Counted from the stretch's first letter, positions 16,743 to 26,167 are shown. The stretch: DNA of 64,000 nucleotides from Bog-473 sp963738135 (GCA_963738135.1 CAVTVK010000004.1:124001-188000), one strand, 5' to 3'. Translations and numbers: made by a program. The notes: generated by a model not told the origin, from the sequence alone.

Positions 16743-17039
16743 TCAGGCCAGCGTCACGTAGTCGAGATTGACCCCACCCTGATCGGACGTCTCGACGCTG
16801 CACACCACCAGGTTGGTGCCGCCACCCATCTGCAGCGTCACCGGCGCCGTGCGCCATGAGGTCCAGGCCGACGCGCTCGGCATCGGCACCCGCGCCGCCG
16901 GTCCCAACACGGCCGCAGAGGCTTCGGTGGCGCCGGCGGGAGCCCCCGTCCCGAGCGCCTCGCCGGCGACGGCGGAACCGGCCAGACCCATGAGGACCGC
17001 GCTCCCGCCGCCCTTGAGCACGTCGCGTCGCGTCGGCAC
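16743..17039 (-). pseudogene. Tat-signal protein remnant ending in a carbohydrate-binding-module tail
   Basis: GTG at 17039, 8 bases after GGGGAG, encodes VPTRRDVLKGGGSAVLMG, a clear twin-arginine signal (TRRDVLK, then a hydrophobic run to about residue 28). The only other recognisable part is the end, APVTLQMGGGTNLVVC and TSDQGGVNLDYVTLA. That is how CBM6/CBM35-type beta-sandwich domains finish in secreted glycoside hydrolases. With 98 residues there is no room for a catalytic domain or a full CBM. I read it as the N- and C-terminal ends of a longer secreted enzyme joined in frame, like the 13585 locus. It could instead be a tiny exported protein; that is less likely. Confidence 0.55.
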
Positions 17040-17135
17040 CAGATCGCTCCCCCGTCTCGAACCTCTCGGCACGCCACCGTAGCCAAGGCGGCCGGCCCGA
17101 GACCTGCTCGTCGGATTGTGAAACAGTCTTCTGCC

Positions 17136-18176
17136 GTGAAGGCGTGGCGTGTGCACGAGTTCGGCGAGCCGTCGGAGGCGCTGCAGCTCGACGAGGTGCC
17201 GGCGCCCTCCCCCGGCCCGGGTGAGGTGCTCGTGCGTGTCGCGGCCACGACCCTCAACTTCAACGACGTCGACGGCGTACGCGGTCGGTACCGCACCGTG
17301 CGCCCGCCCCTCCCGTACATCCCCGGTATGGAGGTGTTGGGCGAGGTCGTGGGCGTCGGGACGGGCGCCGACGAGTGGATCGGCAAGCGGGTGGTCGCCA
17401 TTCCGGGCGGCGCGTTCGGCGGCTACGCGGAGTTCGCGGTCGGCCCCAGTGCCATGGCATTCGAGATGCCGCCAGCGTCCGAGTTGGCCGACACCGCGGC
17501 GGCGGCTGTCTATTTCCCCTTCCATCTGTCGTGGCTCGCCCTGCACGAAAGGGCCAAGGTCCAGGCCGGCGAAACCGTGTTGATTCACGCCGCTGCCGGT
17601 GGGGTCGGCTCGGCCGCGGTCCAGCTCGCCAGCGTGGCCGGCGCCCGGGTCATCGCGACGGCCGGCTCCGACGCCAAGCTCGAGCTGTGCCGATCATTGG
17701 GCGCTGCGGTCACGATCAATTACACGGAGAGCGATTTCGTGGAGGCGGTGCTGCTGGCGACGGACGGGCGCGGTGTCGACGTGGCGTTCGACTCCGTCGG
17801 AGGAGAGGTGACGACCAAGACCTTCCAGTGCATGGCGTTCAACGGCCGCCACCTCCTGGTTGGATTCGCGTCGGGCATCGAAGCGGAGGACGAAGGCATC
17901 GTGCCGCGGCCGGTCCTGTTCGGGAACTTCTCCCTCTACGGGGTGTGCCATGCCTACGTGGACGATCCCGCGGCACTCAAGGGACTGAGCGGCTACAACT
18001 TCCCATCGCACGCCGACGGGGAACGCGTCCACGCCCGGATCCTCGAGCTGATCCTGAACGGCAGCCTGCGTCCGGTCGTCGGGAGCGCGGTTGCATTCGA
18101 AGATCTTCCCGGGGCCCTCCAGTCCATGGCGAACCGCCAGACGATGGGGCGCAACGTGGCGCTCGTGGAGCGCTGA
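17136..18176 (+). CDS. NADPH:quinone oxidoreductase-like zinc-independent MDR protein
   Basis: GTG at 17136 starts VKAWRVHEFGEPSEALQLDE, giving 346 residues. It is a medium-chain dehydrogenase/reductase of the quinone oxidoreductase type: VRVAATTLNFNDVDGVRGRY, PYIPGMEVLGEVVGVG, and the nucleotide-binding HAAAGGVGSAAVQLA at about residue 150. It lacks the Cys/His zinc ligands of alcohol dehydrogenases. The enzyme class reduces quinones or enoyl substrates with NADPH. A longer GTG/ATG start at 17118 is possible. It is a single gene with no operon partner. Confidence 0.9.
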   Translation: MKAWRVHEFGEPSEALQLDEVPAPSPGPGEVLVRVAATTLNFNDVDGVRGRYRTVRPPLPYIPGMEVLGEVVGVGTGADEWIGKRVVAIPGGAFGGYAEFAVGPSAMAFEMPPASELADTAAAAVYFPFHLSWLALHERAKVQAGETVLIHAAAGGVGSAAVQLASVAGARVIATAGSDAKLELCRSLGAAVTINYTESDFVEAVLLATDGRGVDVAFDSVGGEVTTKTFQCMAFNGRHLLVGFASGIEAEDEGIVPRPVLFGNFSLYGVCHAYVDDPAALKGLSGYNFPSHADGERVHARILELILNGSLRPVVGSAVAFEDLPGALQSMANRQTMGRNVALVER

Positions 18177-18178
18177 AG

Positions 18179-18299
18179 AGTCGGCGCGCTCGGACTCCTA
18201 ACAGTCGGCGCGCCCGCTGCGGGCCTCCCACACCGGGGGCGGCTCCCTCACCGGGTCGGCGGTCTCAGCGGGGCGGCGGTCTCGCCGGGCGGCGGCCTC
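18179..18299. repeat. Short direct repeats and hairpin between convergent genes
   Basis: This 121-bp stretch separates two convergent stops. agtcggcgcgc occurs at 18179-18189 and 18203-18213. ggcggtctc occurs at 18258 and 18275, with a variant ggcggcctc at 18291 that runs into the reductase stop. gcccgc-t-gcgggc at 18212-18224 can fold as a short hairpin and may end transcription. I see no gene in it. Confidence 0.6.
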
Positions 18300-19326
18300 A
18301 GCGAGGGCGTCGGCGGAGCGACGGGTCAGCGATGGCAGCCGGGACCCAGCCGACATCGGTGTCGTTGAGGTCGGTGCCGGGCGCCACGATCTCGTCGATG
18401 CGGTCGAGCACGTCCGGGCTGAGGCGGAGCTCCAGGGCCGGCAGCTGCGACTGCAGGTGTTCCATGGTGCGCGGTCCGATGATGGGCGACGTCACGCCCG
18501 GGTGCTCGAGCACGAAGCCGAGGGCCAGCTCAATGAGCGAGAGGCCGGCGCCGTCGGCCAGTTCGATCAGCTGGGTGAGCGCCTCGAGCTTGGCCCGGTT
18601 CCCGGGCACCTCCAGGTCGTAGTGGTGGGGCAGGAAAGTGGCGCGGCGGCTGGTGTTCTCCTTGCCCGGCCCGAACGCGCCCGAGAGCCAGCCCCCCGCC
18701 AGCGGACTCCACGACAGCACGCCCATGCCGTACTTCTGGCACGTGGGCAGCACGTCCTTCTCAATGCTGCGCACCAGAATGGAATACGGCGGCTGCTCGG
18801 TGACAAAGCGTTCCCGGGCCCGGCGCTCGGCCACCCACTGCGCCTCGACGATCTCGTGTGCGGGGAAGGTCGAGCTGCCGAAGTAGCGGATCTTGCCGGC
18901 GCGCACCAGATCGGTCAGCGCGCCGAGGGTTTCGTCGACGTCGGTCTCGGGTGAGGGCCGGTGGATCTGGTAGATGTCGATGTAGTCGACGCCGAGCCGG
19001 CGCAGGCTGTTGTCGCACGCCGCCATGATCCAGCGCCGTGAGTTCCCCTGTGCGTTTGGATCCTGGCCCATCTGGCCATGAACCTTCGTGGCCAGCACCA
19101 CCCGGTGTCGCTTGGTCTGCGCCAGCGCCTTGCCGACGATCTCCTCGGACTCGCCGAACGAGTAGACGTCGGCCGTGTCGACGAAGTTGACGCCGGCGTC
19201 CAGTGCGGCGTGGATGATGCGGATGGAGTCGTCGTGGTCGGTGTTGCCGAACGACCCGAACATCATCGCCCCGAGGCAGAGGGGACTGACCTTGAGGCCG
19301 GTTCTTCCAAGCGTGCGGTATTCCAT
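18298..19326 (-). CDS. Aldo/keto reductase
   Basis: A 342-residue NADPH-dependent reductase with an (alpha/beta)8 barrel. It begins MEYRTLGRTGLKVSPLCLGA. The catalytic tetrad is intact: D50 and Y55 in DTADVY, K81 in LATKVHG and H122 in YQIHRP. The cofactor-binding end reads PIIGPRTMEHLQ. Members of this bacterial branch reduce aldehydes, ketones or sugar-derived carbonyls; the substrate is not indicated. The gene stands alone; the 51 bp to the next stop upstream gives it a separate or read-through promoter. Confidence 0.92.
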   Translation of the reverse strand: MEYRTLGRTGLKVSPLCLGAMMFGSFGNTDHDDSIRIIHAALDAGVNFVDTADVYSFGESEEIVGKALAQTKRHRVVLATKVHGQMGQDPNAQGNSRRWIMAACDNSLRRLGVDYIDIYQIHRPSPETDVDETLGALTDLVRAGKIRYFGSSTFPAHEIVEAQWVAERRARERFVTEQPPYSILVRSIEKDVLPTCQKYGMGVLSWSPLAGGWLSGAFGPGKENTSRRATFLPHHYDLEVPGNRAKLEALTQLIELADGAGLSLIELALGFVLEHPGVTSPIIGPRTMEHLQSQLPALELRLSPDVLDRIDEIVAPGTDLNDTDVGWVPAAIADPSLRRRPR

Positions 19327-19377
19327 GCGGCCGAACCTACCAACGGACCCGGTGACGCGCCCTGCGGGGCGTCCTCC

Positions 19378-20409
19378 TCAGAGGCGGTCGCAGGCGTCGG
19401 CGGCGGCCGACAGGAGCACGGCGTCACCGCTGCGCCCGAAACTGCGCAGCGCCGCCTCGGTCAGCTTGATGGCGTGCTCGTCGCCGGAGGCCAAGGCCCG
19501 ATCCACCAGGGCAGCGGCGGACGGGGGCGCGTCGGAGGCGACGGGGCCGATCCGGTCGATGTCGTAGGCGACGTGCAGGGCCGCCGCGGCCTGCCAGACG
19601 TAGCCCAGGGCGGCGTCCCGATCCTCTTCGGCCAGCCAGGGCAGCACCAGCTCGCAGGACAGCGGCGAGGTCACCGCGTGCAGCAGGCCGATCGCGCCGC
19701 CCCCGTCCGCGTTGCGCAGGTAGGCCGCCGAGCCGCCGCTGGCCAGCTGGTCGAGGAGGTCCACCGCACCGCCCGTCCAGCCCAGCGACGCCACCCCTTG
19801 TTCGAATTCGTCGGCGATGTCGGCCACCGCGGCCACCCGGTCGCTGATCAGGGCCGGGCGCGGTGCGTCCTCCGCGAGGTAGGGCAGGTCCGCCAGCGCG
19901 TCGGCGACCCCTTCATGCCCGATCAGCAGTGGCGGTCCCGGCAATTCCTGATAGCTCGCCGCCCAGAAGGCCAGGCCATTGGCAACCTCCAGGCGCCGGG
20001 GCGGCGTGTCGGCGCCGCCGAGCGCGCGCAACGCGTGACCGGTGCGGATGAGCCCGTGCGTCGCCGCACCGACGGAGCCGGGGAGCAGGCGCGGCACCCA
20101 CTCCCCCGCCACGGCGGCCACGGGACGATCGGCGATCTCGCGCTCGAAGAGCGCCAGCCATTCCGGAAAGCGCTTGTCCTGCCCGAGCGCGTCGGGCCAG
20201 TCGGCCTCGGTCAGCGGCCGCGCCGGAGGCGGCGCCTCATCGAGGCGCCGCCGGTAGTTGGCCACCCAGCCCGGTATGGCGTCAGACCTGCCCAGGTGGG
20301 CCAGCGCCTCGACGGCCATAGGCCCGTGGTTGGCCAGGCCGATGGAGCCGTAGCTGGGCGCGGTGGCGGCAAAAACCGCGAGGGCGTCATCGAGGGCGTC
20401 CGTCTGCAC
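19378..20409 (-). CDS. Questin oxidase-like family protein
   Basis: This 343-residue helical protein fits the questin-oxidase-like family, whose fungal members carry out Baeyer-Villiger-type ring opening of anthraquinones. Visible blocks are YGSIGLANHGPMAVEALAHL, IPGWVANYRRRLDEAPPP, SVGAATHGLIRTGHALRALG and ANGLAFWAASYQELPG. The repeated His (NHGPMA, THGLIRTGHA, LHAVTSP) are the conserved features. Bacterial members have no established substrate. It is divergent from the CaiB-type transferase with 80 bp between starts. Confidence 0.82.
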   Translation of the reverse strand: MQTDALDDALAVFAATAPSYGSIGLANHGPMAVEALAHLGRSDAIPGWVANYRRRLDEAPPPARPLTEADWPDALGQDKRFPEWLALFEREIADRPVAAVAGEWVPRLLPGSVGAATHGLIRTGHALRALGGADTPPRRLEVANGLAFWAASYQELPGPPLLIGHEGVADALADLPYLAEDAPRPALISDRVAAVADIADEFEQGVASLGWTGGAVDLLDQLASGGSAAYLRNADGGGAIGLLHAVTSPLSCELVLPWLAEEDRDAALGYVWQAAAALHVAYDIDRIGPVASDAPPSAAALVDRALASGDEHAIKLTEAALRSFGRSGDAVLLSAAADACDRL

Positions 20410-20489
20410 CGCCCCAGTATGGCGAGGTGCGGCTCCCGGTGCCCGGGTCGGCTGCCGCTACGATCCGCCCTTTGACGACGGGAGGTCCG

Positions 20490-21733
20490 ATGGCGACGAC
20501 GCCGCCACTGCACGGATTGCGCATCATCGAGGGCTCGGCCCTCGGGCCGGCGCAGATCACGACCGCCCTGGTCGACCTGGGCGCCGACGTGATCAAGATC
20601 GAGCCCCCCGCCGGTGACTACATCCGCGAGATGACGTGGCCGATCGTGGAGGGCACCTCGCTCATGCACCTCCATCTCAACCGGGGCAAGCGCTCGCTGG
20701 TCCTCGACCTGCGCACCGAGGCGGGCGTCGGCATCATGAAGGAGCTGGCCGCCACCGCCGACGTCGTCGTGGAGGCCATGCGCCCGGGATCACTCGCCCG
20801 GCGTGGGGTGGGGTTCGACGACCTCCGTGCCATCAACCCCAAGATCGTCTTCTGCACCATCTCGGGCTACGGCATGACCGGCCCCTACCGCGACTACCCG
20901 AGCCACGGCGTGGCCTACGACACCTGGGCCGGCATCGTCAACGTCGCCACCGACGACGAAGGGTTCACCTACATTCCGGAGCACGTCGTCCATCGGGATC
21001 CACGCCGGTCCGCTCTTCGGCGCGCTGGGCATCCTGGCGGCCGTGATCCGGGCCCGGGAGACCGGCGAGGGCTCCTACCTCGACGTGGCGCAGTCCGACG
21101 CCGCCGCCGCCATGGACTGGCTGCGCAGCGAGACCTGGCGCGCCTACGAGCGCCCCGAGTCCGAGGTGACCGGCAACAAGGCGGACAACTACGAGCGCCG
21201 CGCCCCGGGCACCGCGGGCATGGTCGAGGGCGTGCGCTACCAGGTCTACGAGACGGCCGATGCGCGCCACGTCCTCTTCATGGCATCGGAGCAGGCGTTC
21301 TGGAAGAACTTCTGCGAAGCCGTCGACCGCGTCGACCTCTTCGAGCGCTGGCCCGGGTCCAAGTACGCGGACCACGCCCGGGGCAACCGGGAGCTCCAGC
21401 GCGAGCTGCGCGACATCTTCCGCACCAAGACGGCGGCGGAGTGGCTCGAGTTCGGAGGCCGGGTCAACACGCCGATCGCTCCGGTCAACACGCCCAAGAC
21501 ATTGCTCGACGATCCCCAGTTCGCCGACCGCTTCCCGCTTCTGCCCGCTGCGGAGATGGGGGCGGACCAGCTCTTCACGCCGCTGCACTTCGTCGGCGAG
21601 GAGCTTGCCGCATCCCGCCAAGGCGCCCACGGTCGGTCAGCACACCGAGGCCGTCTTGCGCGACGTCCTGGGTTATGACGACAATCAGATCTCCACCGCC
21701 CGGGACGGGGGCGCATTCGGAACGGACACGTGA
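20490..21733 (+). CDS. CaiB/BaiF family CoA-transferase, two frameshifts
   Basis: ATG at 20490 follows GGAGG. The class III CoA-transferase fold is clear: LHGLRIIEGSALGPAQITTA, LGADVIKIEPPAGDYIREM, NRGKRSLVLDLRTEAGV and ISGYGMTGPYRDYPSHGVAYD. The catalytic Asp is expected near SYLDVAQSDAAAA. After YIPEHVV the frame moves by one base near 20985 (to IGIHAGPLFGALG) and again near 21600 (to LPHPAKAPTVGQHTEAVLRD). The corrected product has about 414 residues. These enzymes move CoA between acids by a glutamyl/aspartyl anhydride route in carnitine, bile acid or aromatic degradation. It is followed 28 bp later by a Gfo/Idh oxidoreductase. Confidence 0.88.
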
Positions 21734-21761
21734 GCGGCGTCGTCGGCCCAAGGGAGGTCTG

Positions 21762-22866
21762 ATGGACACAGGTCCGGCTGGGCGTGCTGGGCGCCGGCAA
21801 CATCGCGGCAATGAACGTGCGGGGGTACGTCGAGGACCCTCGCTGCGACATCGTGGCCGTCTGCGACACCGACGAGGAGGTCGGTCGCCAAGCCGCCAAG
21901 GAGTGGGGCGCCCAGTCGTACTACGCCGACCTGTCCGACCTGCTGGCGGACGACTCGATCGACGCCGTCGAGATCCTGACGCCGACCCACATGCACCACG
22001 ACCACGTGATCGCGGCCCTCGAGGCCGGTAAGCACGTCTCGGTGCAGAAGCCGGTGGCCAACTCGGTCGAGGACGCGGTGGAGATGGGGGCGGTCGCCGA
22101 GCGGGTGGGACGCACGCTCCGCATCAGCGAATGCTTCGTCCACTATCCCCCGCTCGAACTGGCCAAGCGGCTCGTCGCCCAGGGTGCCATCGGCAAGCCG
22201 ACGTCGCTGCGCATCCGCACGCTGGTGGGCCAGACCACCTCGCCCTTCCAGTCGTCGCTGCGCCCCGAGGGCTACGGCTGGCGACTCGACAAGCGCAGCG
22301 CGGGCGGGCACCTCTTCGACGACATGGTGCACAAGTACGCCATGGCGCTGTGGCTGCTCGACATGGACATCACCTCGGTGCAGGCCGTCGTGCGCCGGCG
22401 CGACTTGTTCTTCGAGCCCTGCGCCGTCATCTTCGAGTACGAGGACCCGAGCGTGCTGGGCACCATGGAGGTCCAGTACGCCCCCAACTTCTACATGCGC
22501 TCGAAGTACTACGGGGCCGACGAGTTCTTCGAGATCACCGGCGACGAGGGGCAGATCTGGGTGACCCGGGCCACCGGCGAGATGCTCGACCTCGCCCCCG
22601 TGATGGTGTTCACGGGGACGGCGAGCGAAATCACGACAACGGAGTACACGGACATCGATGCCGACTGGGGCACCGGCTTCGCCCGGTCGTCCCAGCACTT
22701 CATCGACGCCCTCGTCCACGGGACGGCGGCCGCCATGACCGCCGCCGAGGCGACCGACGTCCTCCGGCTCTGCTTCGCCGTCTACGAGGCGGGAGCGACC
22801 CGACTGCCCGTTGACCCCCGCGGCATCACCGGCACCGTCAGCCCTCCGGGCTGGGGCGACTGGTAG
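21762..22866 (+). CDS. Gfo/Idh/MocA family oxidoreductase, one frameshift at the start
   Basis: A GGAGG site precedes ATG 21762. The reading needs one extra base near 21770 to give TQVRLGVLGAGNIAAMNVRG, the usual dinucleotide-binding start. Otherwise translation would begin at GTG 21784 and cut the first beta strand. The Rossmann part continues CDIVAVCDTDEEVGR and the lysine block is AGKHVSVQKPVANS, carrying the EKP-like Lys of the family as QKP. The C-terminal part includes GGHLFDDMVHKYAMALWLL with Asp/His of the active site. The total is about 368 residues. Such enzymes oxidise or reduce sugars, inositols or related alcohols with NAD(P). It is likely in an operon with the CaiB transferase. 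Confidence 0.87.
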
Positions 22867-22867
22867 C

Positions 22868-23800
22868 TCACTCCCAGGGAGGTGCTCCCACCTCGATCCG
22901 CTGCAACGACGACCGGACACGGCCGAAACGGCCGTCGTCCGCCGACCACTGGCTCCTGGCCTCGGAGAGCTCCTCGCGGCTGCGGCCGACGAAATTCCAC
23001 CACATGAGGATCGGTTCGGGAAACGGCACGCCCCCGAGCAGCAACGCCCGCGCCGGCGCATCGACCTCGAGCCGGCACTGGTCCCGTCCCAAACCGAGGT
23101 AGGCCAGGACACCGGGCTCCACCGCCACGCCGTCAACGGCGACGCTGCCCTGCAGGACCACCAGTGCATGTTCGTAGTCCGGGCGCAGCGGCACCGTCGT
23201 GCTGGGGCCCCGCAGCGGTGAGCTCCACCCCCATGTGCTCGGTGTCTCTCCGGGCCGGCGAGTCCGCTCCACCGAAGGCGCCGACGAGCACGATCCCCTC
23301 CGCATGGTCGAGTTCGAGGCGTGGCAGGTCGGCGTGGTGCTCGAACGCCGCAGGGCCGTCGCGGGTGCTGGCCGGCTGGGCCACCCAGAGCTGGACGGCA
23401 TGGACCGCCTCGGCCCGGGCCGGGTCTTCCTCGGCATGGGACACCCCGTGACCCGCGGTCATGAGGTTCAGCTGACCGGGCCGGATGAGCTGCTCGGAAC
23501 CCAGGCTGTCGAGGTGCAGCAGCTCACCGGCCAGGAGCCACGTCACCGTCTGGAGGCCCATGTGGGGATGGGGCCCGATGCCGAACGACACGCCCGGCTC
23601 GACCCGGACGGGGCCCACGTGATCGAGGAAGCACCAGGACCCCACGGTGCGGCGCGGCCGTTGCGGCAGGACCCGGCGCACCGGCAACGACGCCCACCTG
23701 GGTCAGGCGACCCGGGGCGAGCTCGACGACCGGGCCCTCGGCCTCGTCCGCGAGGCCCGGGCACCGGTGCCGCGTCGTCGGTGGCGACCGGTCCGCTCAT
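22868..23800 (-). CDS. Pirin family protein, three frameshifts
   Basis: Pirins are two-cupin proteins with one metal site in the N-terminal cupin. The core reads RRVLPQRPRRTVGSWCFLDH, FGIGPHPHMGLQTVTWLLAG and MTAGHGVSHAEE, so the metal His (HPHMG, GHGVSHAE) are present. The C-terminal cupin reads LPRLELDHAEGIVLVGAFGG, then, one frame over, SVAVDGVAVEPGVLAYLG and PEPILMWWNFVGRS. Shifts lie near 23750, 23690 and 23215. With them corrected the gene runs from ATG 23800 to TGA 22868, about 310 residues. Some pirins have quercetinase activity; others regulate enzymes. It is convergent with the Gfo/Idh gene. Confidence 0.85.
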
Positions 23801-23864
23801 GCTCGTGTTTCTTACACCCTTAGGGTGGCGGGCATACCAGCGCAGCAAACCGGGAGGAGCGACC

Positions 23865-24186
23865 ATGACGATTCCCGCCGACGACGCAGCCGGTCGTCGA
23901 CGACACCGCCACCAGCCGCTTCGTGATCCGGGGGGGCGACGCCGAGGCCGAGCTCGTCTACCGCATCGACGGCGCCCGGATGATCCTGATCCACACCGCC
24001 GTTCCCGAGGAGTGGGGCGGGCACGGCTTCGGTGGCCGGCTGGTCCGAAAAGCCCTGGCCCGGGCCGAGGCCGACGACTTGACCGTGGTGCCCTGGTGCC
24101 CTTTCGCCCGGCGCTGGCTGCACGAACACCCCGGCGATGCGGCCAGAGCGACGATCGACTGGGAGACGCCACGTCCCCCCTCTTGA
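23865..24186 (+). CDS. GNAT-like acetyltransferase of the short YjdJ type, one frameshift
   Basis: ATG 23865 follows a strong GGGAGGAG site. The N-terminal MTIPADDAA needs one base near 23888 to join QPVVDDTATSRFVIRGGDAE. The rest is LVYRIDGARMILIHTAVPEE, WGGHGFGGRLVRKALARAEA and VPWCPFARRWLHEHPGDA. This is the compact, roughly 100-residue GNAT domain of the human GTLF3B/YjdJ group, with G-x-G acetyl-CoA loop residues and a C-P-F block. The function of this subgroup is mostly unknown. It is divergent from the pirin gene, whose start lies 64 bp upstream. Confidence 0.83.
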
Positions 24187-24272
24187 GGTGCGGCGCGGCC
24201 TTGCGCGGCCAATTGGCAAGGTGTAGTCCATCTACCAGGACCTGGCACTTTCGATGGAAAGGGCGCATCGAC

Positions 24273-24422
24273 GTGAGCGCGACACCACAGGACGAGTCGG
24301 ACGAGGTCGAAGGGGACGAGGCCGAACCGGCAGGCGACGGGTACCTCGACAGACAGGAGGAGGACTCCTTCCCGGCCTCCGACCCGCACTCGGACTGGTC
24401 CGGCCCGCCCGAACGCGACTGA
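24273..24422 (+). CDS. Small acidic protein with the SFPASDP motif
   Basis: GTG at 24273 encodes 49 residues, strongly acidic, ending EEDSFPASDPHSDWSGPPE. The E-x-SFPASDPPS-type tail is widespread in small uncharacterised bacterial proteins, which argues that this short frame is real. No domain or transmembrane segment is present and the protein is likely disordered. It lies 78 bp before the thioredoxin-reductase-like fusion on the same strand. Confidence 0.65.
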   Translation: MSATPQDESDEVEGDEAEPAGDGYLDRQEEDSFPASDPHSDWSGPPERD

Positions 24423-24500
24423 CGCACCCGTAGGGTGATCCAACCATCTCCCTCACGTGCCGCAGATCCATGTGCACCAATCCACTGAGGAGGCCCGACC

Positions 24501-26144
24501 ATGGCCGATGACTTCGAGACCGCCTTTCCGACTTTGACCGATGCCGACCTGGCCGTCTTGGACCAGCTGGGGACGCGGCGCCCGGTCGCCGCCGGCGAGT
24601 ACCTCTTCCGCGAAGGTGACGTGACCTACGACTTCAACGTCGTGGTGTCGGGGACGATCGAGATCGTGACCCACGACGGCGACCAGGAGCAGATCGTCGC
24701 GGAGCACGGACCGGGAAAGTTCATCGGCGAGCTCAACCTGCTCACCGGCATGCGCGTCTTCGTGTCCGCTCGTGCGGTGGAGCCCGGTGAGGTGATCGTG
24801 GTGCCGCGGGACGCCCTCCGCCGGCTCATTGCCACCGACCCCGGGCTCGGCGACACGATTTTGGTCGCCCTCATGGCCCGGCGGGCGGTCCTCCTCAGCG
24901 GCGCGTCGGCATCCACCCGGATCATCGGATCCCGGTTCTGTCCGGACTGTCAACGGCTGCGCGAGTTCGTGGCGCGCTCCGGCATCCCCTACGAGTGGCT
25001 CGACCCGGACAGCGATCCGGCCGTGGAGACCCTCCTCCAGCAGTTCGGCATCGACCCCGGCGAGCTGCCCGTCGTCATCACCTCAGGATCAGTCCTGCGG
25101 CGCCCCACTCCGGGCTCGCTGGCCGAGTACTTGGGCCTCACGGTGCAGAGCCTGCCCGACCGCTGCTTCGATCTCGTTGTCGTCGGCGGCGGGCCCGCCG
25201 GCCTCGCCGCCTCGGTGTACGGCGCCTCCGAGGGACTGCGCACGCTCGGACTCGAGAAGTTCGCCGTCGGCGGCCAGGCCGGGGCGAGCTCGCGGATCGA
25301 GAACTACCTCGGCTTCCCCACCGGGATCTCGGGCGGCGACCTGACCCGGCGGGCGATGATTCAGGCCGAGAAGTTCGGGGCCTCGTTGACCGCACCCTGC
25401 GAGGCCACATCCCTGCGGGAGGAGGCCGGTCACTTGATCCTCGGTCTGTCCGACGGTACGGAGTTGGCCGCCCGGGCCGTCATCGTCGCCAGCGGTGCCC
25501 GCTACCGGCGCCTCCCCGTCGACCGGCTCGACGAGTTCGAGGGCACCAGCGTGTACTACGCCGCAACGGAAATGGAACGGCGCCAGTGCGGTGCCGAGCC
25601 GGTGATCGTCGTCGGCGGTGGGAACTCGGCCGGCCAGGCGGCGATGTTCCTCTCCGATACCTGCTCATCGGTGACCATCGTCATCCGCGCCGCCGATCTC
25701 GGCAAGAGCATGTCGCACTACCTCACCGACCGCATCGACAGGCACCCCCGCATCAGCGTGCGGACCGAGGCGCAGATCACCGGGCTCGTGGGCGAGCGCG
25801 ACCTGCAGGCCGTGGCGATCACCGACGCGAGCGGGACGACGGAGGTCCCCTGCACGGGGCTCTTCTCCTTCATCGGGGCCGATCCGACGTCGGAGTGGAT
25901 CTCGGGGTGCGCCAAGCTCGACGACCGCGGCTTCGTGCTGACGGACCGCGCCCTCGGCGCGGAGGACCTCGACGAGCGCTGGGCAGCCCAGAACCGCCTC
26001 CCGCTTCCGTTCGAGACGAGCCATCCCGGGCTCTTCGCCGTGGGCGACGTGCGTTCGGGCTCCACCAAGCGGGTGGCAGGCGCCGTCGGCGAGGGATCGG
26101 CCTGCGTCGGCGCGGTGCATCAGTATCTGAGCTTCGGGCACTGA
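24501..26144 (+). CDS. Cyclic-nucleotide-binding / glutaredoxin-like / thioredoxin-reductase-like fusion protein
   Basis: A 547-residue three-part protein. Residues about 10-135 are a cyclic nucleotide-binding domain (FREGDVTYDFNVVVSGTIEI, GKFIGELNLLTG). Residues about 140-210 are a glutaredoxin-like segment with a CPDC pair (GSRFCPDCQRLREFVAR). From about 218 on comes a two-dinucleotide flavoprotein: DLVVVGGGPAGLAASVYGAS for FAD, VIVVGGGNSAGQAAMFLSD for NADPH, and LFAVGDVRSGSTKRVAGAVG for the FAD end. The thioredoxin-reductase CxxC, normally just before the NADPH domain, is absent: that position reads YYAATEMERRQC. Electrons may instead go to the internal CPDC. Binding of a nucleotide may gate the activity. 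Start ATG 24501 follows GGAGG. Confidence 0.9.
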   Translation: MADDFETAFPTLTDADLAVLDQLGTRRPVAAGEYLFREGDVTYDFNVVVSGTIEIVTHDGDQEQIVAEHGPGKFIGELNLLTGMRVFVSARAVEPGEVIVVPRDALRRLIATDPGLGDTILVALMARRAVLLSGASASTRIIGSRFCPDCQRLREFVARSGIPYEWLDPDSDPAVETLLQQFGIDPGELPVVITSGSVLRRPTPGSLAEYLGLTVQSLPDRCFDLVVVGGGPAGLAASVYGASEGLRTLGLEKFAVGGQAGASSRIENYLGFPTGISGGDLTRRAMIQAEKFGASLTAPCEATSLREEAGHLILGLSDGTELAARAVIVASGARYRRLPVDRLDEFEGTSVYYAATEMERRQCGAEPVIVVGGGNSAGQAAMFLSDTCSSVTIVIRAADLGKSMSHYLTDRIDRHPRISVRTEAQITGLVGERDLQAVAITDASGTTEVPCTGLFSFIGADPTSEWISGCAKLDDRGFVLTDRALGAEDLDERWAAQNRLPLPFETSHPGLFAVGDVRSGSTKRVAGAVGEGSACVGAVHQYLSFGH

Positions 26145-26147
26145 GGC

Positions 26148-26167
26148 CGCGCCCTCGGCGGGGCGCG
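26148..26167. terminator. GC hairpin between convergent genes
   Basis: cgcgccc (26148-26154) and gggcgcg (26161-26167) form a perfect 7-bp stem with a 6-base loop. It lies between the stop of the fusion protein gene and the convergent hydrolase stop at 26172. It is a likely bidirectional terminator without a T-run. Confidence 0.6.
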
